The notes under the pieces were generated by a model. The model did no database searches. It was given only the letters and a program-made list of their open reading frames with translations, and had not been told where the DNA came from. A stretch of DNA of 64,000 bases from Pedobacter antarcticus (GTDB lineage: Bacteria > Bacteroidota > Bacteroidia > Sphingobacteriales > Sphingobacteriaceae), in assembly GCF_900112985.1 (NCBI RefSeq), contig NZ_FONS01000001.1, positions 431,730-495,729 on the forward strand. The letters run 5' to 3'. Both the position numbers and the translations under genes were made by a program. Of this stretch, positions 1 to 8,739 are shown one piece after another (within the stretch, counting starts at the first letter, position 1; every line of letters begins with the position of its first letter).

Positions 1-1414
1 TCGGAGAAAAGGAAACCCCGCTTCGATCTACCGTCGGATTGGCTTTCTCGGACTGTCCATGTGCATTCATTAAAGCCGTTAACTGTGTAATTGTCAATGC
101 TCTTTTCAAATCAAACCAGCGGTCATTTTCAAAAGCCAGCTCTACACGGCGCTCATGACGGATCGCAATCCGGAAATCTTCCTGTCCCAATGCATTCAGA
201 CTTTTAAGTCCGGCCCTGGTTCTCACCTGATTAATGTACTGATAGGCATTCCCTGGCCCACCCTGTTCATTAATAGCTTCTGCCAGCATTAATAAAATAT
301 CTGCGTAACGCAGTACCGGCCAGTTATCATCAGTTCTTCCATCTATTGTATGCGGATGGTTATATTTGTTGACAAAAGGAATCCCTATAAATTCTCCTTT
401 GGCGTTAGTATATCCTTCTTTCAACGCAACCGCCTTGCGCAAGTCTCCGGTTTCAAATTCGTTGATTATGCTTCTGGTTGGAATATTCCACCCCTGAGGA
501 CGACTCGTCGGAAAACCGGTAATCGCGCCCTCCGAACCTCGCGGCGCAAATGCATAGATAAAACTACTCCATTCTCCAAGGTTATTACCTCCCTGGTATT
601 GTACCTCAAATAAAGACTCAATGTTATTTTTTCTGGCTGGATCAAACACAGCAGCGTAATCTCCCACCAGGGCATAACCTAGTGTTAAAACCTCTTTTAA
701 AGTTAGCTCAGCTTTTGGATAATCTTTGATGGTCAGATAAACTTTCCCCAGCAACCCCAGAGCCGCACCTTTAGAAGCACGTCCGACGTCCGCAGCCGCA
801 TATTCACTTCTGGCCGGTAAACTGGCAGCAGCCTCTGTCAAATCTTTAATAATCTGATTATAAACGACCTGCTCGTCACTCCGGACGGTTTTAAATGCTT
901 CAGCAGAATTTTCGAGTGGTTCAGTCATTAAAACCACAGGCCCGAAATAGCGTACAAGATTAAAATAATAATACGCCCGGATAAACTGAAGCTCACCCTG
1001 ATACTGTTTTTTTTTCTTTTCGCTGATTCCAGGCACGTCATTTAGTTTCAAAAGCGCATAGTTGATATTATATAAGGCGTTATAACTCTGACTGTACAGC
1101 TCTGAAATATTGACATTAGTCGCAGTTAAGTTCCAGAATTCGAATGCTTCCGCCCGGTCAGTCTGTCCCCTGTCAGAGGGATTAAGCTGAATGGTTGTAT
1201 TGTCTGATGGCATCTCTGCAAAAACGTACTGACTATTCACATGATCCTGTAAAGAACTGTATGCACCGTTTACGGCCTGCTGAAATTCTTGTTCATTCTT
1301 ATAAAACCTGTCCGCTGTCTTCTTCGTAGGGTCAGAGAGGTCGAGGAATGATTTTTTACAGGAAGTAATTGTCAGTACACAGCATAACAATGATATTTTA
1401 TATAGATAATTCAT
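1..1414 (-). CDS. SusD/RagB-family outer-membrane lipoprotein (3' end cut by window edge)
   Basis: Surface glycan-binding partner of the SusC transporter immediately upstream. The reading frame starts at the ATG at 1412-1414 and stays open to the left edge, giving about 471 residues; SusD proteins are usually about 500, so only a short C-terminal tail is missing. The N-terminus is a lipoprotein signal ending in a lipobox (TITSC followed by KK), so the mature protein should be anchored in the outer membrane and exposed at the surface. Typical SusD landmarks are visible: 'FLRAFNYFNL-like' helix (here FIRAYYYFNLVRYFG), 'LRYADILLMLAEAINE' and 'ERRVELAFENDRWFDLKR'. It lies 32 bp downstream of susC on the same strand. 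Its N-terminal half closely resembles the SusD at 25903-27417 (both contain NPSDRG), so the two loci may use related substrates. Confidence 0.93.
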   Translation of the reverse strand, partial: MNYLYKISLLCCVLTITSCKKSFLDLSDPTKKTADRFYKNEQEFQQAVNGAYSSLQDHVNSQYVFAEMPSDNTTIQLNPSDRGQTDRAEAFEFWNLTATNVNISELYSQSYNALYNINYALLKLNDVPGISEKKKKQYQGELQFIRAYYYFNLVRYFGPVVLMTEPLENSAEAFKTVRSDEQVVYNQIIKDLTEAAASLPARSEYAAADVGRASKGAALGLLGKVYLTIKDYPKAELTLKEVLTLGYALVGDYAAVFDPARKNNIESLFEVQYQGGNNLGEWSSFIYAFAPRGSEGAITGFPTSRPQGWNIPTRSIINEFETGDLRKAVALKEGYTNAKGEFIGIPFVNKYNHPHTIDGRTDDNWPVLRYADILLMLAEAINEQGGPGNAYQYINQVRTRAGLKSLNALGQEDFRIAIRHERRVELAFENDRWFDLKRALTITQLTALMNAHGQSEKANPTVDRSGVSFSP

Positions 1415-1446
1415 GATGATCTCATTTAATTGATAATAGAATTGGA

Positions 1447-4400
1447 TTAAAAATTAATTCTTGTGCCCACAGAAATTGTTCTCGGTACAGGATATGCCTC
1501 CATATCTCTGCCCGGACTAATCACATCGTTGCCATTATTAGCTCTCGCCCCATTAACTTCTGGATTATTACCGGGATATTTTGTGAACAGGAAGGCGTTG
1601 TCAACACTAACGAATAGTTTGGCATCAAAAAGGTTTCTGACTCTCGGAATGGTGTAACCCAGTGTGATGTTTTTGACCCATGCGTAAGTGCCCTTATAAA
1701 CATACCTTGAATTTGATTCCCTGGTGAAATAGTAGGTGTTGGATCCTGCCTGTTTTCCCGCTCCAGGCTGTTGTTCAGATCTCCAGCGGTTCTGCACTTC
1801 TGAAAGCACATTAAATACCCCATCAATATTAGCGAGATTCATTTCAATAGCGCGGTAAAGATCTCCACCATATGATCCATTTAATAAAACACTTAAATCA
1901 AATCGTTTGTAACCGACATTCCAATTCCACCCCCAGGTAAACTTTGGATTTGGATTACCTATAACAACCATATCTTCAGTGTCATACGAAATAGCTCCAT
2001 CTCCATTGCCGTCCAGATATTGATAGGTACCGGGAATATGGTTAGGATTATGCGGACTGTTATCAATTTCTGCCTGGTTCTGATAGATACCCAACACTTT
2101 GTAACCATAGAATAATCCTACTGGTTTGCCCACCTGAGTGATATTATAACCATCATAGAATGCGCCGCTCAACAGCGAATTTCTATCGCCGTCAATTTCC
2201 AGAACTTTGTTTCGGTTAAAGGAAATGTTAAATCCAGTATTAAAAGTAACCTGATTAAATCGGTCTCTGTAATTTATACCAAGCTCCACGCCCTTATTCT
2301 GCAATTTCCCTATGTTAGTGATAATATTACTGAAGCCCGCTACTGCAGGCACTTCCACGTTCAGAAGCATATCTGTGGTCAGTTTGCGATAATATTCTGC
2401 AGTCACACTTATTTTATTTTTGAGCAGACTCAGATCCAAACCAATGTCAAGCTGTCTAGACTGCTCCCAACCTAAATTAATGTTAGGAAAAGAACCCACT
2501 GTCGCACCTGGTACAACAGTATTTCCAAACACATAATTACTGTTGTTGATATTAGCCTGCGGAGTATAGTTCCCTATATTATTGTTGCCTGTTATCCCAT
2601 AACTTGCGCGAAATTTCATATCATCAACCCAGCTTAACTTAGGAAAGAAATTCTCCTGCGAAATACGCCAGCCGACAGATGCCGAAGGAAAACTTCCCCA
2701 GCGGTTGTTACTCCCAAATCTGGAACTTGCTTCCCGGTTAAACGCAGCAGTAAACAGGTATTTTCCTTTGTAGGAATAGTTAACACGCGATAAAAAGCTC
2801 TCAATAGTATAAGCAGCCATTCCAGAACTCCCATCTCTTTGGTTTGCAGCAGAAACATATTCGACCAGATCATCAGGGAAATTTGTCCCGTTTGCACTAC
2901 CAGTATTTACCGTATTTTTCTGAAAAATATGTCCAACTGTTACTTCTAGTTTATGATCTTCAAATTTTGGTGAATAGGTAAGCAGGTTATCCATTCCATA
3001 ATTCAGATAATTATAGAAAGCTTCATTGGCACTGGCCATTCGCGGTGGCGCATTGTTAAAGCCAGCAATCCCCGAAGGTGTAAAATCATGATTACGAACA
3101 TCCTCCAGTTTTCCGTTCAGGTTAGTGCGGAAAGATAGATCCTTCACAGGTTTAATTTCGATATAAGCATTAGCGGTCAAATTACCCTTATACTGCCTGT
3201 GCTGCTCTTCGTAAAGTCGCTGCACGGGATTGGGAAATCCGAAAATATTATCATGACCCCCGATGTAATTATTATAAGATCCGTTTTCATTATAAACAGG
3301 TTCCCTTGGATCCATTAATAAGGCCTGGTCTACAATATTATTACCATAAGTTCCAGCAACAGCATCACTGTTCTTTGCCCAGGAATATGCTCCGGATAAC
3401 ATTAAACCTAAATTGATATAGTCATTAGGTCTGCCATCTAGGTTGGCTCTGGCGGTAACCCTGTTAAAACCGGTATTCTTTAAGGCACCCTGCTGACTAA
3501 GATAACCCATAGACAAATAAGAACTGGTTTTCTCTGAACCGTTACTCAATGAAATATTGTAATCACTGAAGGGCGCATTCTGACGCAAAATTTCTTTATA
3601 CCAATCGGTCGAAACAGTTGTCTTTTCAGGGTAGCGGAAATCTTCGGGAATTTCTGAGATTAACGGTTCCCTGTTTTGAAAATAGCGAATCTTATCTGTG
3701 AAAATTTCTTGCTGAAATTGTGCAAATTGAGGGCCATTCAGCACTTTAACACGACGAGAATCCGGTACATTGGCAAATCCATTATTGGAACTTACCGTTA
3801 GTTTAAACCCATCCTTTTTGCCACTCTTAGTGGTAATCAGCACGACACCATTCGCTCCTCTGGAACCGTAAACTGAAGTTGAAGCGGCGTCTTTTAAAAC
3901 GGTGATACTTTCTATATCGTTTGAGTTTAATGCCGTACCGACACTGGTACCAACTGGAAAACCGTCGACAACATACAAGGGATCGCTGGTAGCACCAAGG
4001 GAACTATTTCCCCGGATTTCTACCTGCAACTCCTGTCCAGGCTCTCCTGTGGTTTGTTTAGCGACCACACCCGCTGCCTGTCCCTGCAATAGTCTGCCGA
4101 CATTAGATGCAGGAATACCCTGAGATTTGGACAAGTCTATTGCAGATACAGCACCGGTGATGTCTCCTTTACGTTGTGATCCGTAGGCAAGGACCACAAC
4201 TTCCTGCAATCCTTCAGCAGATGCAGAGAGTTGAATTTTTAGATTTGTCTGATCTGTGACAAGGACCCGTTGTTCTGTATAACCAATAAAACGGATGATC
4301 AGCGTTGATCCCTTAGTGGCACTGATGGAAAAGTGTCCTTTGCCATCAGTTTGTGTAATGGTGTTTGAACCCATCACTGCAACAGAAGCACCTGAGACCG

Positions 4401-4539
4401 GTCCTGAACCGGCGGCGTCGGTTAAAGTACCGGACACTTTCACAACGGTCTGTGCCTGACCTTGTAAATAAAATAATAATGCGAGAGCCATTATTGCGAA
4501 ATGTTTACCCGTCGCAAAAAGCAAAAGTCTTTTTCCCAT
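1447..4539 (-). CDS. SusC/RagA-family TonB-dependent outer-membrane transporter
   Basis: TonB-linked porin that imports ligand captured by the adjacent SusD. The protein has 1030 residues: a signal peptide at about 1-29 (ending QGQAQ), a carboxypeptidase-regulatory-like domain at about 33-107, a TonB-box-like stretch around 112-125 (LQEVVVLAYG), a plug at about 126-245 with the family signature (DPLYVVDGFP, then NDIESITVLKDAASTSVYGSRG), and a beta-barrel ending in an aromatic residue (RINF). It has no STN domain, so it is not expected to signal to a FecR/sigma pair. The AraC gene upstream and divergent is the likeliest local regulator. The substrate cannot be read from the sequence. Confidence 0.95.
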   Translation of the reverse strand: MGKRLLLFATGKHFAIMALALLFYLQGQAQTVVKVSGTLTDAAGSGPVSGASVAVMGSNTITQTDGKGHFSISATKGSTLIIRFIGYTEQRVLVTDQTNLKIQLSASAEGLQEVVVLAYGSQRKGDITGAVSAIDLSKSQGIPASNVGRLLQGQAAGVVAKQTTGEPGQELQVEIRGNSSLGATSDPLYVVDGFPVGTSVGTALNSNDIESITVLKDAASTSVYGSRGANGVVLITTKSGKKDGFKLTVSSNNGFANVPDSRRVKVLNGPQFAQFQQEIFTDKIRYFQNREPLISEIPEDFRYPEKTTVSTDWYKEILRQNAPFSDYNISLSNGSEKTSSYLSMGYLSQQGALKNTGFNRVTARANLDGRPNDYINLGLMLSGAYSWAKNSDAVAGTYGNNIVDQALLMDPREPVYNENGSYNNYIGGHDNIFGFPNPVQRLYEEQHRQYKGNLTANAYIEIKPVKDLSFRTNLNGKLEDVRNHDFTPSGIAGFNNAPPRMASANEAFYNYLNYGMDNLLTYSPKFEDHKLEVTVGHIFQKNTVNTGSANGTNFPDDLVEYVSAANQRDGSSGMAAYTIESFLSRVNYSYKGKYLFTAAFNREASSRFGSNNRWGSFPSASVGWRISQENFFPKLSWVDDMKFRASYGITGNNNIGNYTPQANINNSNYVFGNTVVPGATVGSFPNINLGWEQSRQLDIGLDLSLLKNKISVTAEYYRKLTTDMLLNVEVPAVAGFSNIITNIGKLQNKGVELGINYRDRFNQVTFNTGFNISFNRNKVLEIDGDRNSLLSGAFYDGYNITQVGKPVGLFYGYKVLGIYQNQAEIDNSPHNPNHIPGTYQYLDGNGDGAISYDTEDMVVIGNPNPKFTWGWNWNVGYKRFDLSVLLNGSYGGDLYRAIEMNLANIDGVFNVLSEVQNRWRSEQQPGAGKQAGSNTYYFTRESNSRYVYKGTYAWVKNITLGYTIPRVRNLFDAKLFVSVDNAFLFTKYPGNNPEVNGARANNGNDVISPGRDMEAYPVPRTISVGTRINF

Positions 4540-4581
4540 AATGAAGATGGTTTAATAATTAGGTTAATATTTGGTTGATTT

Positions 4582-4612
4582 CAAAAGTATCCGAATAGCT
4601 CCTTCTGTTAAA
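4582..4612 (-). promoter_or_regulatory. Candidate Bacteroidota-type promoter for susC/susD
   Basis: On the minus strand TACTTTTG (4589-4582) matches the -7 consensus TAnnTTTG exactly. A TTTA at 4612-4609 lies 19 bp upstream and fits a weak -33 TTTG element. The predicted start near 4575 would give a leader of about 35 nt. This is consensus matching by eye only. Confidence 0.45.
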
Positions 4613-4667
4613 TGGTTATTCTGATAAATGAACTGCTGTTTCTGATTAATAGTGAATCATTTCTGCA

Positions 4668-4683
4668 GGCTGAAACAGGCTGT
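4668..4683. promoter_or_regulatory. Direct repeat GGCTGW-N4-GGCTGW, possible regulator site
   Basis: GGCTGA (4668-4673) and GGCTGT (4678-4683) are direct repeats with a start-to-start distance of 10 bp, about one helical turn. AraC-family proteins use two helix-turn-helix units in successive major grooves, so this arrangement suits the adjacent AraC protein. A match of this size can arise by chance. Confidence 0.3.
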
Positions 4684-4851
4684 CGTGTTAACGATGCTTT
4701 CGCTTAATGATAATTTCCGGGAGAAGAATTAACAAACTGATAATTCGTATATATTTTTTGATACAAAGGCCTCCCTTCTACAAAGGATGCTTATTTTTAT
4801 ATTTTAAAAACCGCAAAAAACAACCAAATATAAAACCGGGAATTTGAATGA

Positions 4852-5742
4852 ATGGCCATGATAAATTTTTACAAATACCTGCCTGTTAGTAAAGAAGATG
4901 AGAATTGGGGTTTAAGTGTATTGAATGCGGGATGTACGCGTACTGAAGCCTCTGATTGTTATCCGTTTGAAGGGCATCCTGCACCGCATAATTTTAACTG
5001 GAACACTTGGAGAGTTCTGCAGGAATATCAGATAATTTATATCACTAAAGGACAAGGTCTGTTTGAATCTGCCAGTCTAAAACAGACACAGGTCAAAGCA
5101 GGTACCGTAATTGTTATTTTCCCCAATGAACGGCATCGTTATAAACCAGACAATCAAACCGGATGGGATGAATATTGGGTGGGACTTAAGGGCAACATTA
5201 TAGACAACCTCGTCCAATCCGGGTATTTAAGCATTGAAAAACCCTGCCTATACGTGGGTTTTAATGAAAATATTTTTAATCTCTACAATTGTATAATCGA
5301 CAAGACAAAAGAAGAAAAACAAGGTTATCAACCGCTGGTATCTGGTGCGGTACTGCATTTGATTGGGGCATGTCACGCGGTAATTAAGCAAAGTTCAACC
5401 GAAAACAAAGAAGAAGAAACCATTATTAACAAGGCGATGTTACTTTTTCGTTCAAATATTAACAATTCATATTCACCCCAGCTTGCAGCTCAGCAGCTTA
5501 ATATAGGATACTCTTCCTTCCGTAAGTTATTTAAAAACTATACCGGACTTTCTCCGGGACAATACTATCTGCAGCTTAAAATAGAAAAAGCAAAGGAAAT
5601 GTTATGCGGGACAAATTTACCAATCAAAGAAATCTCTATCGAATTGAATTTTGACTCCAGTTTCTATTTTTCAAAAATTTTTAAGAAAAAAACAGGCATC
5701 AAACCAACCGATTACAGAAAAAGAAGTCAGGAGCCTGCCTAA
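4852..5742 (+). CDS. AraC-family transcriptional regulator with cupin sensor domain
   Basis: Cytoplasmic transcription activator, 296 residues. The N-terminal part (about 35-150) reads as an AraC-type cupin sugar-sensing domain, with a run resembling IIYITKGQGLFES followed by VIFPNERHRYKPD. The C-terminal part (about 195-292) is a double helix-turn-helix AraC domain: AAQQLNIGYSSFRKLFKNYTG is the first unit and IKEISIELNFDSSFYFSKIFKK the second, followed by the usual GIKPTDYRK ending. The ATG at 4852 is taken as start; the ATG at 4858 is also possible. It is divergent from the SusC/SusD pair at 1-4539, which is its most likely target. Such regulators commonly respond to a mono- or oligosaccharide; which one is unknown here. 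Since Bacteroides uses an AraC-type RhaR for rhamnose, a role in the neighbouring rhamnose locus is also possible. Confidence 0.92.
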   Translation: MAMINFYKYLPVSKEDENWGLSVLNAGCTRTEASDCYPFEGHPAPHNFNWNTWRVLQEYQIIYITKGQGLFESASLKQTQVKAGTVIVIFPNERHRYKPDNQTGWDEYWVGLKGNIIDNLVQSGYLSIEKPCLYVGFNENIFNLYNCIIDKTKEEKQGYQPLVSGAVLHLIGACHAVIKQSSTENKEEETIINKAMLLFRSNINNSYSPQLAAQQLNIGYSSFRKLFKNYTGLSPGQYYLQLKIEKAKEMLCGTNLPIKEISIELNFDSSFYFSKIFKKKTGIKPTDYRKRSQEPA

Positions 5743-5765
5743 TTAAACATAATAGCAGACTCCTG
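5728..5765. terminator. Weak hairpin between convergent AraC and aldehyde dehydrogenase genes
   Basis: CAGGAG-CC-TGC pairs with GCA-GA-CTCCTG across a 2x2 internal loop, between the stop codons of two convergent genes. The right arm is followed by TTTA only, so a classical intrinsic terminator is doubtful. The left arm overlaps the 3' end of the AraC coding sequence. Confidence 0.3.
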
Positions 5766-5782
5766 TTTACCAACAATCCGAT

Positions 5783-7156
5783 TTATTGTATAAATACGGT
5801 TTTGATGTTTACGAACTCTCTGATCCCATATAAACCGAGTTCCCTGCCGTAGCCACTTTGATTAATCCCTCCAAAAGGTAATTTAGGGTCTGACTTGACA
5901 TTCGTATTTACAAAACAAGAACCTGCCTGCAACTGATTTCTGGCAATGTCTTCTGCTAATGCCGCATTTCTGGTAAATACGGCCGCACCCAAACCGAAAT
6001 TTGTGTCATTCGCGATCCTGACGGCATCATCAGTATCTATTGCGGTAAAAATGGCGGCGACAGGTCCGAATATCTCTTCTTTATAAACGAGCATTCCCGG
6101 TTTAATTCCACTAAGGATGGTTGGCTCGTAAAAGGCATGATCACCAGGGAAATCAGGAATATTTCCACCTAATATGCATTTTGCACCCTGACTAATACAT
6201 TCTTGGACCTGACCATGTAATTCGTCCCTTAGATCTGCCCTGGCCATTGGACCCAGATCTGTACCGGCGAGCAGTGGATCACCCGTTTTTTTAGCGGCCA
6301 TGTGGGATCTGAAGAGTGTGGTAAACTCTTCTTCCACTTCTTTCACTACGATAAAACGTTTAGCTGCGATACAACTCTGCCCATTATTAATTAGCCTTGC
6401 TTCGGCACATACTTTGGCTGCCAGTTCGATATCGGCGTCAGCCAGCACAAGGTAAGGGTCACTACCACCGAGCTCAAGCACAGTCTTCTTCAGTAATTTA
6501 CCCGATTGTTCTGCCACACTCATTCCTGCAGCTGTACTGCCGGTGAGCGTAACAGCCTTAACTAGCGGATGCGCAATCACTTCCTGTATATATTTACTGC
6601 TGGTAATTAATACATTAAAGATATTTTCGGGAAACCCTGCGTCTTCCACTAAAGCCGAAATAGCTAGTGCACAGCCAGTAACATTAGATGCATGTTTGAG
6701 CAGACCTGCATTACCGGCCATTAAAGCCGGAGCGAGGAAACGAAATAACTGCCAGAAGGGGAAATTCCAGGGCATGATAGCCAGGACTACTCCTATTGGC
6801 TGAAAAGTGACATAACTTTTTCCTGCAGCAGTTTCGACTGTCTCATCCTTCAGAAAACCTTCTCCCTGAGCTGCATAATATTGACAGACTGCTGCACACT
6901 TCTCAATTTCTGCAACGCCATCTTTTAATGGCTTTCCCATTTCTAAGGCCATTAATCTGGCCAGATCCTGTTTTCGTTCCAGTAACAGTTCGGCCATTCT
7001 ATCCAAACCGGCTGAACGAGTCTGCCAGGAGGTTTTCCGGTAATCCAGCCAGGACTGATGGGTAAGTTCTACTTTTTCTCGGAGCTGATTTACAGTGTCT
7101 GCCGGATATTCTTGAATAAGCTCTCCGTTAACTGGATTAATAGATGAAATAGACAT
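5783..7156 (-). CDS. NAD(P)-dependent aldehyde dehydrogenase, Sad/YneI-like (succinate-semialdehyde type)
   Basis: Cytoplasmic ALDH-superfamily enzyme oxidising an aldehyde to its acid. It has 457 residues, about the length of E. coli Sad/YneI (462), and shares its distinctive runs: IMPWNFPFWQ, GNAGLLKHASNV, VLELGGSDPYLVL and GQSCIAAKRFI. Expected catalytic residues are present: N131 in the PWNFP motif, K154, the general base E228 and the nucleophile C262. The family includes succinate-semialdehyde dehydrogenases, but lactaldehyde and other small aldehydes are also substrates for relatives, so specificity is open. The gene is convergent with the AraC gene and divergent from the DUF6266 gene. 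It is not contiguous with the rhamnose operon, because the intervening DUF6266 gene points the other way. Confidence 0.88.
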   Translation of the reverse strand: MSISSINPVNGELIQEYPADTVNQLREKVELTHQSWLDYRKTSWQTRSAGLDRMAELLLERKQDLARLMALEMGKPLKDGVAEIEKCAAVCQYYAAQGEGFLKDETVETAAGKSYVTFQPIGVVLAIMPWNFPFWQLFRFLAPALMAGNAGLLKHASNVTGCALAISALVEDAGFPENIFNVLITSSKYIQEVIAHPLVKAVTLTGSTAAGMSVAEQSGKLLKKTVLELGGSDPYLVLADADIELAAKVCAEARLINNGQSCIAAKRFIVVKEVEEEFTTLFRSHMAAKKTGDPLLAGTDLGPMARADLRDELHGQVQECISQGAKCILGGNIPDFPGDHAFYEPTILSGIKPGMLVYKEEIFGPVAAIFTAIDTDDAVRIANDTNFGLGAAVFTRNAALAEDIARNQLQAGSCFVNTNVKSDPKLPFGGINQSGYGRELGLYGIREFVNIKTVFIQ

Positions 7157-7459
7157 AAAAAATGGTTTTTATAGAAACACTACGGTCAGAGGAATGTTTG
7201 TCATCGATATTATTTGGAGACTTTCGTTGTTATCAACTATATGCCCCAGTATTCTGCTGGTTTAATTTGTGGTTAATACAAAGTTCCTTCGGAGTTTGTT
7301 CATACTTCGTTCATTGTTCCTTCAATCGGAATTGAAGAAATATCGAATAAAAAATGCACAAAACAAGAATTAGATGTAAACTTAATTGCTTATTAAGCAT
7401 AAAAACACTATATTATATCTCAGAAAAGAAAACATTTTTAATAAAATAAAATAAAAAAT
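7157..7459. promoter_or_regulatory. Divergent intergenic region with an inverted repeat
   Basis: A 303-bp region between the divergent ALDH and DUF6266 genes. An inverted repeat CTTCAAT-N4-ATTGAAG lies at 7320-7337 and could be an operator. The last 80 bp before the DUF6266 start are very AT-rich. I found no convincing TTTG/TAnnTTTG pair on either strand and no coding potential. Confidence 0.5.
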
Positions 7460-8107
7460 ATGGCGAGAGTGAAAAATGGCCTTCTAGGCATGGTAACAGG
7501 GAAAATCGGGCCACTGGTTGTTTATTCTATGCATGGAAAGGTTTATGCGAGAACGACTCCATCTGTAGTTTCCGGGAAACTAAGATCTCTGGCACAACAG
7601 GCACAGAACTACAAACTGAAGTTAATAACGGGTTTACTAAACTCCTGCATAGATTTTATAAAAATAGGATACAGAGCCAAAAGCATAACACACAATAAAA
7701 CGACCCACAATCTAAGTCAGTCGTATCATCTGAAACACGGAGTAACCGGCACCTTTCCTGAACAGCAGATAAACTGGGAAATGGTGCAGCTGAGTTCCGG
7801 ATCATTGCCTGCTCCGGAAAACTTAACCGTAAGCCTACAGGATCAAAACATCACACTCCATTGGGAAACCAAAACTAAATTAATGCATGATGAGGCCAAC
7901 CAGCAGACTATGATATTACTCTACTGTACCGACACACAACAAGTGTATTCAGAAATTTATAAAGGCAGTAAAAAAGACAGGCAGCAGACTCTCGCGTTAA
8001 AAACAAGGACCGAACTGGGTTATACCTACCATCTGTATTTCTGTTTTAAGAATTTGCTTGATGATGAGGTCTCAGATAGCGTATATGGTGGTTGTTTACG
8101 CCCCTGA
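7460..8107 (+). CDS. DUF6266-like protein of unknown function
   Basis: A 215-residue protein with no signal peptide or membrane segment. Its N-terminus (MARVKNGLLGMVTGKIGPLV, then YARTTPSVVSGKLRS) resembles the Bacteroidota-restricted DUF6266 family, whose members start with a similar G-G-K-G-x-V pattern and are about this long. The C-terminal half (about 115-210) has alternating hydrophobic strands such as LTVSLQDQNITLHWETKT and could be an all-beta, Fn3-like domain. The ATG at 7460 follows an A-rich leader and is the first in frame. The gene is convergent with lutC and the two coding ends overlap by 12 bp. No function is known, and the context does not suggest one. Confidence 0.75.
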   Translation: MARVKNGLLGMVTGKIGPLVVYSMHGKVYARTTPSVVSGKLRSLAQQAQNYKLKLITGLLNSCIDFIKIGYRAKSITHNKTTHNLSQSYHLKHGVTGTFPEQQINWEMVQLSSGSLPAPENLTVSLQDQNITLHWETKTKLMHDEANQQTMILLYCTDTQQVYSEIYKGSKKDRQQTLALKTRTELGYTYHLYFCFKNLLDDEVSDSVYGGCLRP

Positions 8108-8719
8108 CCCATAAAGAAAAATGGTCATACTTCTCGGACCGTGTGCACCCAGAACCAGCGACTGCTCAATATCCGCTGTCTTGGAAGGCCCCGCGATATA
8201 AGTACCAAAACCATATTTCTGAGATTCCAGACCGGTTATCCTGCTGGCTTCATGCATGTCAGCAACCAATACCGAAATATCGACAAGCATGTAGATATGC
8301 TGCGTAATAAAAGGCAGCGCTCTGGTAATCAATTGCTCGTCGGTGATCCATAAGGCTGAATTTTCCGCTACAGCGACAAGAGGTTTGAATATAGCTATAT
8401 CCAGGTCGGCGTAGCGGTGTGGATCCTGGTCTTTTCCAGGATAAATGAATTCGTCAGATGACAGTTCAGGAACTGTACTCAGTACTTTCTGACCTGGTTT
8501 TATAGTATTTTGCAGAAGCTCCACGGCACCTTCAAATGTATCTGCGGTAAGTACCACTGAACCGATTCCAGTTGCAATGCGAATAAACTGTTCCTTTAAT
8601 TCAGCTGCCGGAGCCTGCGGAAAATACAGTAAAGGAGGAAGTGCAGAACTTTCTGGTTGGTTATGTCTTAAGGCAGCCAGAATATTTGCCCGGCTTTGTA
8701 GTGATAGCGGATCTTGCAT
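8096..8719 (-). CDS. lutC: LutC-like L-lactate oxidation complex subunit (LUD domain)
   Basis: Third subunit of the LutABC iron-sulfur complex that oxidises L-lactate to pyruvate. The body is a single LUD domain, ending in the family-typical run LVLGAHGPRSMTIFLYG. I place the start at the ATG at 8719, giving 207 residues beginning MQDPLSLQSRANIL, like other LutC proteins. The frame could instead begin at a GTG at 8764, but that would overlap lutB by 25 bp and add 15 unmatched residues. It is the last gene of the rhamnose operon, 20 bp after lutB. The 3' end overlaps the convergent DUF6266 gene by 12 bp, so any terminator would have to lie inside that gene. Confidence 0.87.
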   Translation of the reverse strand: MQDPLSLQSRANILAALRHNQPESSALPPLLYFPQAPAAELKEQFIRIATGIGSVVLTADTFEGAVELLQNTIKPGQKVLSTVPELSSDEFIYPGKDQDPHRYADLDIAIFKPLVAVAENSALWITDEQLITRALPFITQHIYMLVDISVLVADMHEASRITGLESQKYGFGTYIAGPSKTADIEQSLVLGAHGPRSMTIFLYGSGA

Positions 8720-8739
8720 GGGATGGAATTTCTGGGAAA

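Larger units (their letters stand above)
4540..4851. promoter_or_regulatory. Divergent intergenic region between susC and the AraC gene
   Basis: A 312-bp AT-rich region without a plausible gene. It must carry the promoters for the SusC/SusD operon (leftward) and the AraC gene (rightward). Two items can be seen: a Bacteroidota-type promoter candidate for susC at 4582-4612 and a 10-bp-spaced direct repeat at 4668-4683, both listed separately. I saw no clean TAnnTTTG element for the AraC gene and no clear Shine-Dalgarno site. Confidence 0.7.
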
